Source of the DNA: Burkholderiales bacterium
Lineage (GTDB): Bacteria; Pseudomonadota; Gammaproteobacteria; Burkholderiales; SG8-41
Assembly: GCA_019746155.1 (NCBI GenBank)
Contig: JAIESJ010000299.1
Location: 1-6,547 of the forward strand
Direction: 5' to 3'
DNA length: 6,547 nt
The notes below the pieces were generated by a model. That model ran no database searches, was not told the DNA's origin, and saw nothing but the letters and a program-made list of their open reading frames with translations. Shown here piece after piece: positions 5,901 to 6,547 of this stretch. Made by a program: the position numbers and the translations under genes. Position 1 is the first letter of the stretch, and the number at the start of each line of letters is the position of its first letter.

Positions 5901-6547
5901 ATGCATATCGTTGTCTGCATCAAGCTCGTGCCCAACCCGGAAGCCGCTTTCAGCATGTTCAGGATCGATGAGCGGGCGAAGAAAGTCATTCCGGCACCGG
6001 GGCTGCAATGGGTGGTAAGCCCGTTCGACGAGCAGGCGGTGGAGGCGGCGCTGCGCATCCGCGAGAAACAGCCGGGCACCCGCATCAGCGTCATGACGCT
6101 GGGCCCCGAGGCCGCGCGCAACGCGTTGAAGCACGGGCTCGCCATGGGCGCCGACGACGGCGTGCTGCTCGCCGACGCCGCGTTCGAGGACGGTGACGGC
6201 TATACGACGGCGCTGACGCTTGCCGCGGCGATCCGCAAGCTCGGCAGCATCGATCTGGTGCTCGCCGGACGCCAGGCCGCCGACTGGGACGCCGGCGTGG
6301 TCGGCGCCGGCGTGGCGGAACTGCTGCAGGTGCCGCTGGTTTCATTCGCCAGGGACGTGCAGGTCGAAGGCGGTGCGCATTTGCCGCGTCGCGGGCGGGC
6401 GCTGATTACGCCGAATCATTCGGGCGTGTCTGGCTTTGACGCTATGGTGTTGCAGCACGAGATCACGCGTGCGTGTGGTCGGCCGCCGCGAGTTTTGACT
6501 CATCACTTGTGGTTTTTGACAAAAACGACGGCGATTCCAGCAAACAA
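5901..6547 (+). CDS. etfB: ETF beta-subunit N-terminal part, fused in frame to acyltransferase-like sequence; runs off window
   Basis: EtfB with EtfA carries electrons from flavin dehydrogenases to the quinone pool, or takes part in bifurcation. Residues 1-161 are typical EtfB: MHIVVCIKLVPNP start, SPFDEQAVEAALRI at 40-53, TLGPEAARNALKHGLAMGAD at 66-85 and the AMP/FAD-contact region LAGRQAADWDAGVVGAGVAE at 121-140. EtfB normally continues for about 90-100 more residues. Here, after VEGGAHL, the frame continues without a stop into residues 162-215 that do not resemble EtfB but do resemble a PlsC/LPLAT acyltransferase (NHSGVSGFD at 172-180, RVLTHHLWFL at 197-206). The other two forward frames do not restore EtfB and stop soon, so a simple frameshift does not explain it. 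No strong ribosome site precedes ATG 5901. The first part is sure; the whole product is doubtful. Confidence 0.8.
   Translation, partial: MHIVVCIKLVPNPEAAFSMFRIDERAKKVIPAPGLQWVVSPFDEQAVEAALRIREKQPGTRISVMTLGPEAARNALKHGLAMGADDGVLLADAAFEDGDGYTTALTLAAAIRKLGSIDLVLAGRQAADWDAGVVGAGVAELLQVPLVSFARDVQVEGGAHLPRRGRALITPNHSGVSGFDAMVLQHEITRACGRPPRVLTHHLWFLTKTTAIPAN
6384..6547 (+). other. Foreign-looking segment encoding an acyltransferase-like block
   Basis: From about 6384 the sequence changes character. GC is about 54% over 6401-6547 against 75% for 6241-6300 and 70% for 6301-6360, and AT-ending codons become common. The translation contains NHSG with Asp seven residues after the His (H173, D180). This fits the NHSG-x4-D acyltransferase box of bacterial lysophospholipid acyltransferase-like proteins, and the following GRPPRVLTHHLWF also fits my memory of that group. 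The segment lacks its own start and is cut by the window end. It may be a recombined fragment, part of a true fusion, or the wrong side of an assembly join. Confidence 0.5.

Noticed and set aside
5879..5910. TTGACA at 5879-5884 as a promoter -35 for etfB
   Set aside because: No acceptable -10 is found at 16-18 bp, and the start would fall inside the coding region.
4862..6145. 427-codon open frame on the minus strand across the Mo-enzyme and etfB genes
   Set aside because: It is antisense to two confidently identified proteins, has no recognisable domain and reads as biased GC-rich sequence with many Arg, His and Ala residues.

Overview
This GC-rich window reads like a chromosomal segment of a proteobacterium, probably a betaproteobacterium. 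That placement is inferred from base composition and gene style only; no RNA or taxonomic marker gene is present. It holds six protein genes in two divergent groups around a compact control region at about 2336-2401.

Left, minus strand: a GntR/FCD-type repressor (1586-2329), and downstream of it an amidase-signature hydrolase (1403 down to the left edge) that is cut off within a few residues of its expected C-terminus. The divergent region has a strong dyad (9-bp arms TTGTTGTCA/TGACAACAA around a 7-bp-armed inner palindrome). Two sigma70-like promoters lie over it, one per direction, each with a perfect TTGACA -35 and a 17-bp spacer. The simplest reading is that the repressor controls itself and the rightward genes from one operator. 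Its predicted transcript would start on the A of its own ATG, so it may be leaderless.

Right, plus strand: a 73-residue stand-alone biotin carrier protein (2518-2739), then an acyl-CoA carboxyltransferase (2774-4342). The biotin carboxylase subunit needed to complete the enzyme is not in the window. Next come about 250 noncoding bases (4343-4591) with an imperfect CCACAGAG-type inverted repeat and two strong hairpins, resembling dispersed intergenic repeats. Then follow a cytoplasmic sulfite-oxidase-like molybdopterin enzyme (4592-5836) and an electron transfer flavoprotein beta-subunit start (5901 onward).

The most unusual point is at the right end. The EtfB reading frame is normal to about residue 161. 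It then passes in frame, with no stop, into sequence that no longer resembles EtfB but resembles a PlsC/LPLAT-type acyltransferase (NHSG...D box). GC content falls from about 70-75% to about 54% at the same point. This is a recombination or fusion junction, or an assembly chimera; the window alone cannot decide which.

Functionally, the genes suggest catabolism of an acyl-CoA or amide-type substrate: amide hydrolysis, biotin-dependent carboxylation, ETF-linked oxidation and a Mo-enzyme step, under a small-molecule-responsive repressor. The substrate cannot be named. I see no tRNA, rRNA, CRISPR array, transposase or complete mobile element.
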